A DNA stretch of 64,000 nt from Hoeflea ulvae (lineage in GTDB: Bacteria; Pseudomonadota; Alphaproteobacteria; Rhizobiales; Rhizobiaceae), in the NCBI RefSeq assembly GCF_026619435.1, contig NZ_JAOVZQ010000001.1, positions 1,123,501 to 1,187,500 of the forward strand, in the 5' to 3' direction. This document shows, piece by piece, positions 17,640-26,639 of the stretch (position 1 is the first letter of the stretch; each line of letters opens with the position of its first letter). The notes below the pieces were generated by a model, which had not been told where the DNA came from, ran no database searches, and saw only the letters and a program-made list of their open reading frames with translations. A program made the translations under genes and the position numbers.

Positions 17640-18827
17640 ATGACCGGACACCTCTCTTCGCGGCAGGCAATGCCGATGCAATATTCTCAGATTGCACGGC
17701 GCACCAGGCCCTCGGGCATTCGCGCCGCACAGACCGAACGCCCTGACATGATCTCCTTCAGCAAGGGGCATCCGGATCCGTCATTGTTCCAGGTGCCGAG
17801 GCTGCAGGGCATTCTCGATGCTCTGCTTTCGGGGAATGGCGCTGCCGAAGCCAGCCTGCAATACTCCACCGGGGCGGGGATCGAGCCGCTGCGCCGCGAG
17901 ATCTGCAGGATCATGCAGGAGCGCGGTGTCGGCTGCGGCCCCGAAAACATCCTGATCACGAACGGGTCACAGCAGGGCCTGTTCATGTCCGCGATGGCTT
18001 TCGCCGATCCCGGGCAACATGTCATGGCGCGTCAGCCGGTCTACACCGGCGCCTTGCAGGTTTTCCAAACCCTGGGACTGAGCGTGGTCGAGCCAGATGC
18101 AGCGGATGCTTCGCCGGCATTGCTCTACGAGATTCCCAATTTTCACAATCCGACCGGCGCCTGTCTCGATCTTGCAGCACGCACGGCGCTTGTCGATCAG
18201 GTGCATCGGGCCGGGGCCATCCTGATTGAGGATGATCCCTATGGTTTGCTGCGCTACGAGGGAGAGGATCTTCCCGGTCTTCTGGCAATCGACGCCGGGC
18301 GGGATTCGATCGAGACCGCGCGGACGCTTTATCTCGGCTCACTGTCGAAAACGGTCGCGCCGGGCCTGCGCATCGGCTGGGTGGTCGGCCCCGCCGCGAT
18401 CATTTCACATCTCACCGATCTGAAATATGTCCAGGACATCCAGAGCGGAACGCTTGTCCAGCAATTGGCTGCAGGCTTCCTGAAGGATGATTTCAACGGG
18501 GCCACAGAGGCGGCACGCTCGGTCTATCGGGACCGAAGGGATGCGCTTCTGGCCGCCCTGGACACTCGCTTCGGAGCTCGCGGCGGCTGGATCCGGCCGG
18601 AAGGCGGCTTCTTCATCTGGGTGGAACTGGATGGCGGTATCGATGCAGCCGCGCTGTTGCGGCGGGCGATGGAAAAGGGTGTGAATTTTGTGCCGGGCAG
18701 CGCCTTCGGCACCGGCGGGCGCTTCGCCAGCCATATCCGGCTGGGTTTCTCGCACTCCGATCCGGCCGATTTCGACCGCGGCATTGCCCGTCTGGCCGAA
18801 GCCCATGACGACCTGATCGTCGGATAA
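17640..18827 (+). CDS. PLP-dependent aminotransferase, class I/II (MocR-type/LysN-like, no HTH)
   Basis: I choose the ATG at 17640, 2 bp after dctM; the open frame extends upstream only inside dctM. The 395-aa protein has NFHNPTGA, EDDPYGLLRY and the PLP lysine in LGSLSKTVAPGLRIGW. It resembles 2-aminoadipate and branched-chain or aromatic aminotransferases and the catalytic half of MocR regulators, but has no DNA-binding domain. It would swap an amino group between an amino acid and a 2-oxoacid. As last gene of the run it could make or remove the amino form of the transported compound; the substrate is unknown. Confidence 0.85.
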   Translation: MTGHLSSRQAMPMQYSQIARRTRPSGIRAAQTERPDMISFSKGHPDPSLFQVPRLQGILDALLSGNGAAEASLQYSTGAGIEPLRREICRIMQERGVGCGPENILITNGSQQGLFMSAMAFADPGQHVMARQPVYTGALQVFQTLGLSVVEPDAADASPALLYEIPNFHNPTGACLDLAARTALVDQVHRAGAILIEDDPYGLLRYEGEDLPGLLAIDAGRDSIETARTLYLGSLSKTVAPGLRIGWVVGPAAIISHLTDLKYVQDIQSGTLVQQLAAGFLKDDFNGATEAARSVYRDRRDALLAALDTRFGARGGWIRPEGGFFIWVELDGGIDAAALLRRAMEKGVNFVPGSAFGTGGRFASHIRLGFSHSDPADFDRGIARLAEAHDDLIVG

Positions 18828-18875
18828 TCCGCCGGCGCGTCTGCGCCGACACTCCCCATGATGTGACGACGTCTG

Positions 18876-18917
18876 CCTGACCGGCACCTGGCTTGCAAAA
18901 GCCGGGCGCCGGTCAGG
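18876..18917. terminator. Bidirectional hairpin between aminotransferase gene and prpE
   Basis: CCTGACCGGC at 18876-18885 pairs perfectly with 18908-18917, and an inner GGCTT/AAGCC stem closes the loop. It sits between two convergent stop codons, so it can end both transcripts. No long T run is present. Confidence 0.65.
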
Positions 18918-18926
18918 CGTTGTCAT

Positions 18927-20828
18927 TCACGCGCCGGGCTGGGCAAAGCCAAGCGCATGCAGCGCCAGCTTGATCTCCTCGAGCACGACCGGGTCCTCGA
19001 TGGTCGCGGGAATGCGCGGGGTTTGCCCGTCGGCAATATTGACCATGGTCCCGCGCAGGATCTTTCCAGAGCGGGTCTTCGGCAGGCGCTCCACCACGGT
19101 GGCATGCCGGAACGAGGCGACAGGACCGATCTTGTCGCGGACAAGCCGGACAAGTTCGGCGCTGATCTCTGCAGGATCGCGGGTGACGCCGGCATTGAGA
19201 CAGACCAGCCCGACCGGCACCTGGCCCTTGAGCGTATCGGCTGCGCCAATCACCGCGCATTCGGCGACGTCGGGGTGGCCGGCAACGACCTCCTCGATAC
19301 TTCCGGTCGACAGCCGGTGGCCGGCGACATTGATGATGTCGTCGGTCCGGGCCATGATGTAGACATAGCCGTCCGCATCGATCATGCCGGCGTCCCCGGT
19401 CTCGTAGTAGCCGGGAAACTGGCTCATATAGGACGAGATGAAGCGGTCATGCGCATTCCAGATCGTGGTGAAGCAGCTCGGCGGCAGCGGCAGCCGCACC
19501 ACGATTGCGCCAAGCGTTCCTGGAGCGACTGGCAGACCCGCTTCATCCAGAACCCGGATGTCGTAGCCCGGCATCGGCACCGTCGGGGAGCCCGGCTTGA
19601 CAGGCAGAAGCTCGACACCAGCCGGGTTTGCGGCAATGCTCCAGCTCGTTTCGGTCTGCCACCAGTGGTCGATGACCGGCTTGCCGGTTTTTTCCTCCGC
19701 CCATTGAATGGTATCGGGGTCGGCGCGTTCTCCGGCCAGGAATACATATTTGAGCACGCTCAGATCATAGTCCTTGAGCAATTCGCCTTTCGGGTCAGCG
19801 CGCTTGACCGCCCTGAATGCCGTGGGCGCGGTGAAGAAACTGCGCACCTTGTGTTGCGAGATCACCCGCCAGAAGGTGCCGGCGTCCGGCGTGCCCACCG
19901 GTTTGCCTTCAAAGAGCACCGTGGTGTTGCCATTGATGAGCGGGCCGTAGCAGATGTAGCTGTGGCCCACGACCCATCCCACGTCGGAAGCCGCCCAGAA
20001 GACATCGCCCGGATGCACATCATAGATATTGCGCATCGACCAGGACAGGGCCACGAGCTGCCCCGCGGTCGGCCGCACCACGCCCTTGGGCTGGCCGGTG
20101 GTTCCGGAGGTGTAGAGGATATAGGCCGGATGCGTGCCTTCCACCGGAACGCAATCTGCTGGCGTTGCCCCCTCCTGGGCCTCGTACCAGTCGAAATCCC
20201 GGTTGTCTTCAAGCGTCGCGCGTTCCTGCTCGCGCTGCAGGATGAGGCAAAAGTCGGGTTTGTGATTGGCCATCGAAATGGCGCCGTCAAGCAGCGGCTT
20301 GTAATGCACGATCCGTCCCGGCTCGATCCCGCAGGAGGCGGCGAGAATGGCTTTCGGCGTCGCATCGTCAATCCGCGTTGCCAGTTCCTGCGATGCGAAT
20401 CCGCCGAACACGACCGAATGGATCGCGCCGATCCGGGCGCAGGCCAGCATCGCGATCAGTGCTTCGGGAACCATCGGCATGTAGAGGATCACCCGGTCGC
20501 CCTTGGTGATGCCTTTTTGCTGTAGCGCGCCGGCAAGCAGCGCGACGCGTGTCTGCAATTCGGCGAATGTGATTTCGGCGATGGTGTCGGTTACCGGGCT
20601 GTCATAGATGATCGCGGTCTGCGCTCCGCGACCCGCCTCGACATGGCGGTCGACGGCATTCCAGCAGGTGTTGACCATCGCATCGGCAAACCATTCATGG
20701 CCGCCATCTGCGGTTTGCGACAGCGCCTTTTCAGGGGGCACAACCCAGTCGATGGCCCTGGCTGCATCCAGCCAGAAACCCTCCGGATCAGCCTGCCAGG
20801 ACTGATAGAGCTCCTTGTAAGTAGTCAT
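18927..20828 (-). CDS. prpE: Propionate-CoA ligase (PrpE, acetyl-CoA synthetase family)
   Basis: The 633-aa protein begins with TYKELYQSWQADPEGFW, typical of PrpE. It has the AMP-binding motifs YTSGTTGQPKGVVRP and GERADPDT, and the C-terminal lysine motif KTRSGKILRGTM, where acetylation regulates this family. It activates propionate (and less well acetate) to propionyl-CoA with ATP in the cytoplasm. This fits a locus whose lyase and MdeB-like enzyme also lead to propionyl-CoA. It lies 70 bp downstream of the GntR gene on the same strand, with CGGGAA ahead of the ATG. Confidence 0.9.
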   Translation of the reverse strand: MTTYKELYQSWQADPEGFWLDAARAIDWVVPPEKALSQTADGGHEWFADAMVNTCWNAVDRHVEAGRGAQTAIIYDSPVTDTIAEITFAELQTRVALLAGALQQKGITKGDRVILYMPMVPEALIAMLACARIGAIHSVVFGGFASQELATRIDDATPKAILAASCGIEPGRIVHYKPLLDGAISMANHKPDFCLILQREQERATLEDNRDFDWYEAQEGATPADCVPVEGTHPAYILYTSGTTGQPKGVVRPTAGQLVALSWSMRNIYDVHPGDVFWAASDVGWVVGHSYICYGPLINGNTTVLFEGKPVGTPDAGTFWRVISQHKVRSFFTAPTAFRAVKRADPKGELLKDYDLSVLKYVFLAGERADPDTIQWAEEKTGKPVIDHWWQTETSWSIAANPAGVELLPVKPGSPTVPMPGYDIRVLDEAGLPVAPGTLGAIVVRLPLPPSCFTTIWNAHDRFISSYMSQFPGYYETGDAGMIDADGYVYIMARTDDIINVAGHRLSTGSIEEVVAGHPDVAECAVIGAADTLKGQVPVGLVCLNAGVTRDPAEISAELVRLVRDKIGPVASFRHATVVERLPKTRSGKILRGTMVNIADGQTPRIPATIEDPVVLEEIKLALHALGFAQPGA

Positions 20829-20898
20829 GTCGCAATTCCCGTAATAGCCGCCGGGCGACGAGGGTCGCTCAGCGGAGGCTGCATCAATGTTTAAAGTG

Positions 20899-21639
20899 TC
20901 AGTTGCCCCGGTCCTGGGTGCTGTCGGTCAACCGCCGCCGCGATCGCGACAAATGCATCCGCATCGCCGCCGACGCCAGCACCGGGTCGCCCGCGGAAAT
21001 CGCTTCGTAGATCTCGGTATGTTCGTCGTTTACTCTGCGAATTCGCTCGGAGTTGGAACTCGTCGTCATGCCGAGCGACACGCGCAACAGCCGGACGGTC
21101 TGTTCCTGGATCATCCTCATGGTGTCGATGAAGAAGATATTGCCGGTGGCAGCGCAGATTGCCTGGTGAAAGGCAAGGTCGCTCTCAGGCGTGATGAAAT
21201 CCGACATGGCTTCGGTTCGAAGCCGGTCATGCGCGGCATCGATATTGGCAAGGTCCTGATCGTTGCGGCGCTGCGCCGCAAAAGCTGCCGCAGTCCCCTC
21301 GATTTCGATGCGGTATTCGATACATTGCAGCAAGACGTCGAAATCGCCCGGCTGCGCAAAGTCCACCAGTCGCTTTGACGGGCGGCGCTTGATAAAGGTG
21401 CCGCTGCCGCGTTTGCGCTCGACAATGCCACCGGCGCCCAGCCGGGCAAGCGCCACCCGGACAATCGGGCGCGACACCGAGAACATGCGGCAGTAATCGT
21501 TTTCCGATGGCAGTTTCATCCCGACTTCAAAGGATCCGCTGAGAATTTGCGACAGGATTTCGCCATACACGTGATCAGCAAGCGGGCTGTTGGTGCCTTC
21601 ATCGCTGCCGTCGGGTGTTGCGGTGGTTTCGTCCTGCAT
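20899..21639 (-). CDS. GntR-family transcriptional regulator, FCD (FadR-like) subfamily
   Basis: This 246-aa protein has the winged helix near residues 20-80 (KLPSENDYCRMFSVSRPIVR, then KRGSGTFI) and an FCD domain with FHQAICAATGN and DEHTEIYEAISAGD, where histidines and an aspartate would bind a metal. It is upstream of prpE on the same strand and divergent from the rhodanese gene. It probably controls prpE, and perhaps the large catabolic operon, by sensing an acid or acyl intermediate. A dyad at 21705-21715 in its upstream gap is a candidate binding site. Confidence 0.88.
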   Translation of the reverse strand: MQDETTATPDGSDEGTNSPLADHVYGEILSQILSGSFEVGMKLPSENDYCRMFSVSRPIVRVALARLGAGGIVERKRGSGTFIKRRPSKRLVDFAQPGDFDVLLQCIEYRIEIEGTAAAFAAQRRNDQDLANIDAAHDRLRTEAMSDFITPESDLAFHQAICAATGNIFFIDTMRMIQEQTVRLLRVSLGMTTSSNSERIRRVNDEHTEIYEAISAGDPVLASAAMRMHLSRSRRRLTDSTQDRGN

Positions 21640-21704
21640 GCCGTGCCCTTTAGCTCGTGCCGTCTCGAGTGCCTGATCGCATAGATATTACAGATTTTAT
21701 CAGG

Positions 21705-21715
21705 TGTAAATTACA
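21705..21715. promoter_or_regulatory. Candidate operator dyad TGTAA-A-TTACA
   Basis: An 11-bp perfect dyad TGTAAATTACA lies in an AT-rich patch in the 217-bp gap between the divergent GntR and rhodanese genes. FadR-type GntR proteins bind short dyads of this kind, so this is a reasonable autoregulatory site. Confidence 0.45.
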
Positions 21716-21856
21716 TACTTGTATTTATCTGGTTATTCTGTATCTCCTGAAGCACGGCAGGCCGGGACGGCAGGCGACATCCTGCTCCAGATCATGGTCA
21801 AGCGCACCCTGGGCGAGGTCCTGGTGCGGCCACGGACATCAAGGGAGGAAACGAGC

Positions 21857-22252
21857 ATGAAACGCGGATATCGGCAACTCATTGACGAGGCGGAAGCCCA
21901 GATTGAAACCTTGTCTCTGGAGGAGGCGGCCGCCTTGCACGGCAACGCCGATGTGACCTTCATCGACCTGCGCGACCGCCGGGAGCTGGAGCGCGAAGGC
22001 CGCGTGCCCGGCGCGTTCAATTGCCCGCGCGGCATGCTGGAATTCTGGATCGATCCGGACAGCCCCTATCACAAGCCGGTGTTTGCCGAGCCGAAGAAAT
22101 TTGTGTTCTATTGCGCCAGTGGATGGCGTTCGGCGCTGGCAACGCTTGCCGCGCAGGAGATGGGCCTTGATGCGGTGTCGCATATGTCCGGCGGCTTTTC
22201 GGCCTGGAAAAAAGCCGGCCACCCGACAGAGGCCGTGGAACGCAAAGGCTGA
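21857..22252 (+). CDS. Rhodanese-like sulfurtransferase domain protein
   Basis: I take the ATG at 21857, 7 bases behind AAGGGAGGA; the frame upstream is AT-rich promoter sequence. The 131-aa product is one rhodanese domain with the DLRD motif, and the active-site cysteine (C86) in the loop YCASGWRS. It would move sulfane sulfur or act in sulfide or thiol handling in the cytoplasm. A sulfur role fits the nearby methionine gamma-lyase-like gene, which would release methanethiol, but the two are in different transcripts. Confidence 0.88.
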   Translation: MKRGYRQLIDEAEAQIETLSLEEAAALHGNADVTFIDLRDRRELEREGRVPGAFNCPRGMLEFWIDPDSPYHKPVFAEPKKFVFYCASGWRSALATLAAQEMGLDAVSHMSGGFSAWKKAGHPTEAVERKG

Positions 22253-22291
22253 TTTCTGCGCTTGAGCCGGTCCTGTGCCCGCATACGGGCG

Positions 22292-22319
22292 CCGGAGGCA
22301 ACCAACTGTTTGCCTCCGG
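22292..22319. terminator. Rho-independent-type terminator between rhodanese and hydrolase genes
   Basis: CCGGAGGCAA (22292-22301) pairs perfectly with TTGCCTCCGG (22310-22319) around an 8-base loop. It is followed by TCTTTCATAT on the plus strand. It lies between convergent genes. Confidence 0.75.
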
Positions 22320-22348
22320 TCTTTCATATATGTAAGGTTTTGCTAACG

Positions 22349-22969
22349 TTAACGGCTTTGCGGCGCTGACAGGAAAGCTGCCAATGCCGCAAGTTCCGGC
22401 TGACGGATCTCGTGCCCGCCATCATGGAAGCTGGTCTCCACCTCGCTGCCCTGAGCGCCGAAATAGGCCACGAGCCGTTCGGTCAGCGGCAATGGACAGA
22501 TCGGATCGCGGCGGCCGCCGGTGATCAGCACCTGCTTGCCGGCGAGCCCGGCATTGGCCTCGGGCTGCCACGGAATCAGCGGATGCAGCAGCGCCATCCT
22601 GTCAAACAGGTCCGGGTGCTTGAAGGCGACGGCGGCCAGGATATTGGCGCCATTCGAATAGCCCATCCCGTAGACCGGACTGCCCGGATGAGCCGCCTTG
22701 TAACCAGCCACGAACGCCGCCATTCTTTCCGTCCGCTCGGCGAGGTCGGTCATGTCGTAGACCCCTTCGCCGGTGCGGCGAAAGAACCGCAACGCGCCGT
22801 GTTCCGACACATCGCCGCGCGGCGCCACAAGCCCGGCCTTGGGCAGGATCTGCTCCACCAGGTCGGAGAACTGGTGTTCGTCCCCGCCGGTGCCGTGGAA
22901 GGCGAAAACCAATGGGTCGCCGGCGGCGGCAGGCGTTCTCGTCAGGGCATGATAGAAAGTGCATGTCAT
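22349..22969 (-). CDS. Alpha/beta hydrolase, phospholipase/carboxylesterase type (MhqD-like)
   Basis: The 206-aa protein has an N-terminal FAFHGTGGDE oxyanion region, the nucleophile elbow GYSNGA, a late aspartate in GGRRDPICPL and the catalytic histidine in DGGHE. This matches small carboxylesterases, including MhqD, which is found with the ring-cleaving dioxygenase MhqO in quinone-stress systems. It follows the MhqO-like gene by 44 bp on the same strand, so the two are probably an operon. The true substrate is unknown. Confidence 0.85.
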   Translation of the reverse strand: MTCTFYHALTRTPAAAGDPLVFAFHGTGGDEHQFSDLVEQILPKAGLVAPRGDVSEHGALRFFRRTGEGVYDMTDLAERTERMAAFVAGYKAAHPGSPVYGMGYSNGANILAAVAFKHPDLFDRMALLHPLIPWQPEANAGLAGKQVLITGGRRDPICPLPLTERLVAYFGAQGSEVETSFHDGGHEIRQPELAALAAFLSAPQSR

Positions 22970-23013
22970 GCAGTCAGTCTCCGCTGGCGGGATCGCGGCC
23001 CCGCCTCGATAAG

Positions 23014-23946
23014 TCAGTCGGTGATCGGCTCGAGCAGTTGAGCTATCTCTTCACGATGCTGCTCATAGCGGCTCGGCAACTTCAGGCTCTCACCCAGATG
23101 GGCGACATCCTCGTCGCGGTCAAAGCCGGGCTCATTGGTGGCGACTTCGAACAGCACGCCGCCCGGGGTGCGGAAATAGATCGCCCAGAAATAGTCGCGA
23201 TCGATCACCGGCGTCACCTGGTAACCGGTGTCCAGCAGCGCCTTGCGGACCTCAAGCTGTGCCGCCCGGTCTTCCACCGCAAAGGCGATATGGTGCACCG
23301 AGCCTGCGCCCTGGCGTGCCGCATCGGCCTCCGGCACGGCCTCGAGGTCGATCACATCGGCGCCATTGCCGCCCGGGATTGCAAAGCGGGTGTGGTTGCC
23401 CTGCCGGTCAACCTGCTCATAGCCCATGAAGCGCAGCAATTCGCCGGTGGCGCCGCTGTCCTTGAGCCGCAGGCTGGCGCCGCGAAAGCCCTGAATGGCC
23501 TCCGATGCGGCGATATCGCCATGCTGCCAGCCGGCTCTGCCGTCATTGTCGATTTCGACCAGCGAGAAGGCGTCGCGGTCCGGGCCGTCGAAGCGGAGCC
23601 GCTTCTCGCCGAAGACTTCGCTCTCGCTCAGGCCGCTGACATTCTGCGCCACGAGCCGGTCCTTCCAGAACTCCAATGCGCCCCGGGGAACGGTGAAATA
23701 GGTCTCGCCGACCTCGCCTGCGCCCTGCTGCCCCTGGACAATATTGGGAAAGGGGAAATAGGTCATCACCGATCCGGGCGTGCCGAATTCGTCGCCGTAA
23801 TAGAGGTGATACACTTCCGGAGCATCGAAATTGACGGTCTTCTTGACCCGCCTCAGTCCAAGCTTCTTGGTGAAGAAATCGTTGTTCTGCTGTGCCTGGG
23901 CGGCCATCGACGTGACGTGATGAAGGCCCTTGATCTGTGTGATCAT
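23014..23946 (-). CDS. Ring-cleaving dioxygenase of the glyoxalase/extradiol family (MhqO-like)
   Basis: The 310-aa protein contains two vicinal-oxygen-chelate modules. It opens with IKGLHHVTSMA, whose HH pair provides a metal histidine, has SVHHIAFAVED in the second module, and ends with the acidic ligand segment TPGGVLFEVATNEPGF. MhqO and related proteins break hydroquinone or catechol rings in thiol-reactive quinone stress. The LysR gene is divergent, with a 122-bp shared promoter region, as in many inducible detoxification pairs. PcpA-like or glyoxalase-type functions are alternatives. Confidence 0.85.
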   Translation of the reverse strand: MITQIKGLHHVTSMAAQAQQNNDFFTKKLGLRRVKKTVNFDAPEVYHLYYGDEFGTPGSVMTYFPFPNIVQGQQGAGEVGETYFTVPRGALEFWKDRLVAQNVSGLSESEVFGEKRLRFDGPDRDAFSLVEIDNDGRAGWQHGDIAASEAIQGFRGASLRLKDSGATGELLRFMGYEQVDRQGNHTRFAIPGGNGADVIDLEAVPEADAARQGAGSVHHIAFAVEDRAAQLEVRKALLDTGYQVTPVIDRDYFWAIYFRTPGGVLFEVATNEPGFDRDEDVAHLGESLKLPSRYEQHREEIAQLLEPITD

Positions 23947-24023
23947 GATGGGGTTCCTTTCTGCTGCGCGGCCGTGGAGCGCGCCTGAGCAGAAGATGGT
24001 GCATAATCAGGTCAAACTGAATG

Positions 24024-24048
24024 GCAATAATATTGACAATACTATTGC
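24024..24048. promoter_or_regulatory. LysR-type operator and lysR promoter
   Basis: GCAATA at 24024-24029 and TATTGC at 24043-24048 form a dyad with a 13-base spacer, the size of LysR-type boxes, between the MhqO-like and lysR genes. On the plus strand a TTGACA (24033-24038) inside the dyad is followed 17 bases later by GTAATA (24056-24061). Transcription would then begin almost at the lysR ATG (24069), which has no visible ribosome-binding site, so the message may be leaderless. Confidence 0.55.
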
Positions 24049-24068
24049 GTTATCCGTAATAATCACTG

Positions 24069-24968
24069 ATGAACGAATTCAGCCAGATCAAGGCTTTCCT
24101 CGCCGTCGCCGAACTGCACAGCTTCGTGGCGGCGGCGCGCCAACTGGCGATGACGGCGCCCTCGGTGACACGCGCGGTCAGCGCCCTGGAGGAACGGCTC
24201 GGTGTGCAATTGCTGTTGCGCACCACCCGACAGGTGTCGCTGACCTCGGCCGGGGCGATCTATGCCGCGCGGGTCGGGCCATTGCTCGCCGAGTTCGAAA
24301 AGGCCGGTGAGGAGGTGCGCGAACAGCAGGGCGAGGCGGCCGGGCTGTTGCGGATCAATGCGCCGCTGTCGCTGGGCCTGCAGATTTTGCCCGAGGTCGC
24401 CTCCGGATTCCGCGCGCAACACCCCGAGACCGCCCTTTCCCTTCATCTGACCGATCGGTTCATCGACATTGTTTCCGACAATATCGATCTGGCGATCAGG
24501 ATATCGCAGGCGCCCGGGGACAAGTCGACGATCTGGCGCAAGGTCTGCCGGGTCCGCCGCGTGCTGGTTGCCGCCCCGGACTATCTGGCGGCGGCCGGGA
24601 GCATCACCAGGCCGGAAGATCTCCACACCCGTGCCTGCCTCGCCTATGACGAGGAGGCGTTGAGCGAAATCTGGGAGCTGTCCTATGCCGGCCGCAGCCA
24701 CAAGGTCCGGGCCGGGCAGACGCTTGCCGGCAACAATGGTGACCTGATCGGGAGATTGGCCGAAAACGGCGAAGGCGTGGCGCTGCTGCCCCTGTTCATC
24801 GTCGAGCCGTCGCTTTCCGCCGAGCGGCTGCAGCAGGTACTGCCCGACTGGGAGCCGACGCCGCTTTGGCTGACGCTCTATTATCCGCCCTACGAGAAAT
24901 TGCCGCTGCGGGTGAAGAAATTTTCCGACTTTTTCGAAAACTACGTCACCCGCATCCGCTCACTTTAG
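24069..24968 (+). CDS. LysR-family transcriptional regulator
   Basis: This 299-aa protein has the N-terminal helix-turn-helix (FLAVAELHSFVAAARQLAMT, then SVTRAVSALEERLGVQLLLRTTR). A long C-terminal ligand domain ends in the family form LPLRVKKFSDFF. The divergent arrangement with the MhqO-like and MhqD-like genes, plus a dyad between them, indicates that it regulates that pair, most likely activating it in the presence of a quinone or aromatic inducer. The start at 24069 has no Shine-Dalgarno sequence. Confidence 0.9.
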   Translation: MNEFSQIKAFLAVAELHSFVAAARQLAMTAPSVTRAVSALEERLGVQLLLRTTRQVSLTSAGAIYAARVGPLLAEFEKAGEEVREQQGEAAGLLRINAPLSLGLQILPEVASGFRAQHPETALSLHLTDRFIDIVSDNIDLAIRISQAPGDKSTIWRKVCRVRRVLVAAPDYLAAAGSITRPEDLHTRACLAYDEEALSEIWELSYAGRSHKVRAGQTLAGNNGDLIGRLAENGEGVALLPLFIVEPSLSAERLQQVLPDWEPTPLWLTLYYPPYEKLPLRVKKFSDFFENYVTRIRSL

Positions 24969-25013
24969 CGGGCACGCCTTGTCACCGGACGATGCTGCGG
25001 CGCCTGCGCATGT

Positions 25014-25039
25014 CCAGCGGCTGGGAAGGCTCCCGCTGG
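25014..25039. terminator. Weak hairpin between lysR and lsrK
   Basis: CCAGCGG (25014-25020) pairs with CCGCTGG (25033-25039) around a 12-base loop, between convergent stop codons. Only seven base pairs and no T run, so the call is tentative. Confidence 0.3.
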
Positions 25040-25045
25040 CAGGCA

Positions 25046-26611
25046 TCAGATGCCGGGTGCCCGCCACATCGAGGTGGTGACCTTGCGGTCGGCCAGTTGC
25101 TTTTGCGCGGGATAGGCCGCTTCCCAGCGGGCGCGCGTGTCGCGATACACGCCCGCAAGCGCCGGGTCTGGTGTCAGGATCTTGTCGATCCCGGACATCG
25201 CATCACCTGCCTCCACCAGGGTGGAATAGGCGCCGATGCCGCAGGCCGCAACGGCGGCACAGCCAAGCGCCGTGGCTTCCCGCACCTTGGGCAAGGCGAC
25301 TTCGCGCCCCAGCACATCGGCGAGAATCTGCCCCCACAAGGCCCCTTTCGAGGCGCCGCCGGCAAAGACGACCGGCTTGTCGATGCTGACACCGGAAAAC
25401 TCGATGACCCGTTCCAGGTTGATGCTCGACACGATGGCCGCGTTTTCCTCCAGCGCGCGAAACAGGCTTGCCCGCGTCGTGTGCCCCGGTTCGATCGACA
25501 TGTTCAGAAACGAGGGTGCTGCGTGATACCATTGCCCGAAATCCATGGCATCGGAAAACACCGGAATGATGCCGTTGCTGCCGGGCGGCACCTTGGCGGC
25601 CAGTTCTTCCAGATAGGCATAGACGTCGATGCCGCGCGCCTTGGCCACGGCCTGTTCGGCATCGCAGAATGTGTCGCGGAACCAGCGCATGGTCAGGCCG
25701 ACGAAGAACGAAATGCATTCGGCCTGGTTGAGGCCGCCGATCACATGCGGATTGATCCGGACCCGCATGGTGTCGTCGGAGCGTCCGGCCGGAATGTTGA
25801 TGATCTGCTGCCAGAAGGTGCCGCCCAGGATCGCCGCATCACCATCGCTGGTCACGCCCAGCCCGAGCGAGCCCATCTGCACGTCCCCGCCGCCGCAGAT
25901 GACCGGTGTGCCCTGCCGCAAGCCGCTTTCCTGCGCGGCCTTTGCTGTCACGCGGCCGATCACCGAGCCGGGTTCGATGACATCGGGAAACAGCCCGCGC
26001 GGCAGCCCGGCCTTTTCGATCAGCTCGTCCGACCATTGCCTGGTCGTCGGATCCATCAGTCCGGTGGTGCCGGCATTGGACGGTTCGACCACGATTTCAC
26101 CGCTCAGCCGTGCTGCGATCCAGTCATTGATCATCGACAGCCGCGCCGCCCGGTCAAAGATGTCCGGCCGGTTGTGGCGCAGCCATTCAAGCCGCGGCCA
26201 GGCCCCCAGCGCAAAGGTCTGACCACTGGTGCGGTAGAATTCCCGCTCCAGGCTGGCATCGCGCGTCTTCAGCGCAGCAACTTCGGCCGTCGACCTGCCG
26301 TCAACATTGGCGCAGGCCCAGATCTCGGTCCCCGATGCGTCATAGAGCACGATGCCCTCGCGCATCGAGGTGGTGCTGATCGCGCTGATCTGGTCGGCGC
26401 GAACATCCGCCTCCGTCAGTGCCTGCCGCACGCAGCGGCACAGCAGCGGCCAGTTTGCGCCGGTGTCGAACGCCATCGACCCCGGCACATTGGGCTCCTC
26501 CACATGGGTCCATTCCTGCTGACCCAATCCGCACTGCCGCCCGGTCTGGTCGAACACCACGGCGCGGCCGCTTCCGGTGCCGGCATCAATGGCAAGATAA
26601 TATTGAGGCAT
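25046..26611 (-). CDS. lsrK: Autoinducer-2 kinase
   Basis: I place the start at the ATG at 26611 because GGGAG lies just upstream; the frame continues to 26674. The 521-aa FGGY kinase matches LsrK along its length: LAIDAGTGSGRAVVFD at the start, then SMREGIVLYD, ACANVD, PSNAGTTGL, GGGDVQMG, GGTFWQQ, FFVGLTMRWFRD, WYHAAPSF, and an ending close to TSMWRAPG. LsrK phosphorylates the open form of AI-2 (DPD) in the cytoplasm, trapping it and making the inducer of LsrR. The other genes of the locus (lsrR, lsrG, importer) lie to the right on the opposite strand. Confidence 0.93.
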   Translation of the reverse strand: MPQYYLAIDAGTGSGRAVVFDQTGRQCGLGQQEWTHVEEPNVPGSMAFDTGANWPLLCRCVRQALTEADVRADQISAISTTSMREGIVLYDASGTEIWACANVDGRSTAEVAALKTRDASLEREFYRTSGQTFALGAWPRLEWLRHNRPDIFDRAARLSMINDWIAARLSGEIVVEPSNAGTTGLMDPTTRQWSDELIEKAGLPRGLFPDVIEPGSVIGRVTAKAAQESGLRQGTPVICGGGDVQMGSLGLGVTSDGDAAILGGTFWQQIINIPAGRSDDTMRVRINPHVIGGLNQAECISFFVGLTMRWFRDTFCDAEQAVAKARGIDVYAYLEELAAKVPPGSNGIIPVFSDAMDFGQWYHAAPSFLNMSIEPGHTTRASLFRALEENAAIVSSINLERVIEFSGVSIDKPVVFAGGASKGALWGQILADVLGREVALPKVREATALGCAAVAACGIGAYSTLVEAGDAMSGIDKILTPDPALAGVYRDTRARWEAAYPAQKQLADRKVTTSMWRAPGI

Positions 26612-26639
26612 CTGGTTCTCCCGAAGCGTTGCGGACAGT

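Noticed and set aside
25046..26611. Generic xylulose or glycerol kinase
   Set aside because: Similarity to LsrK runs from end to end, including the C-terminal tail, and the neighbours are lsrR and lsrG.
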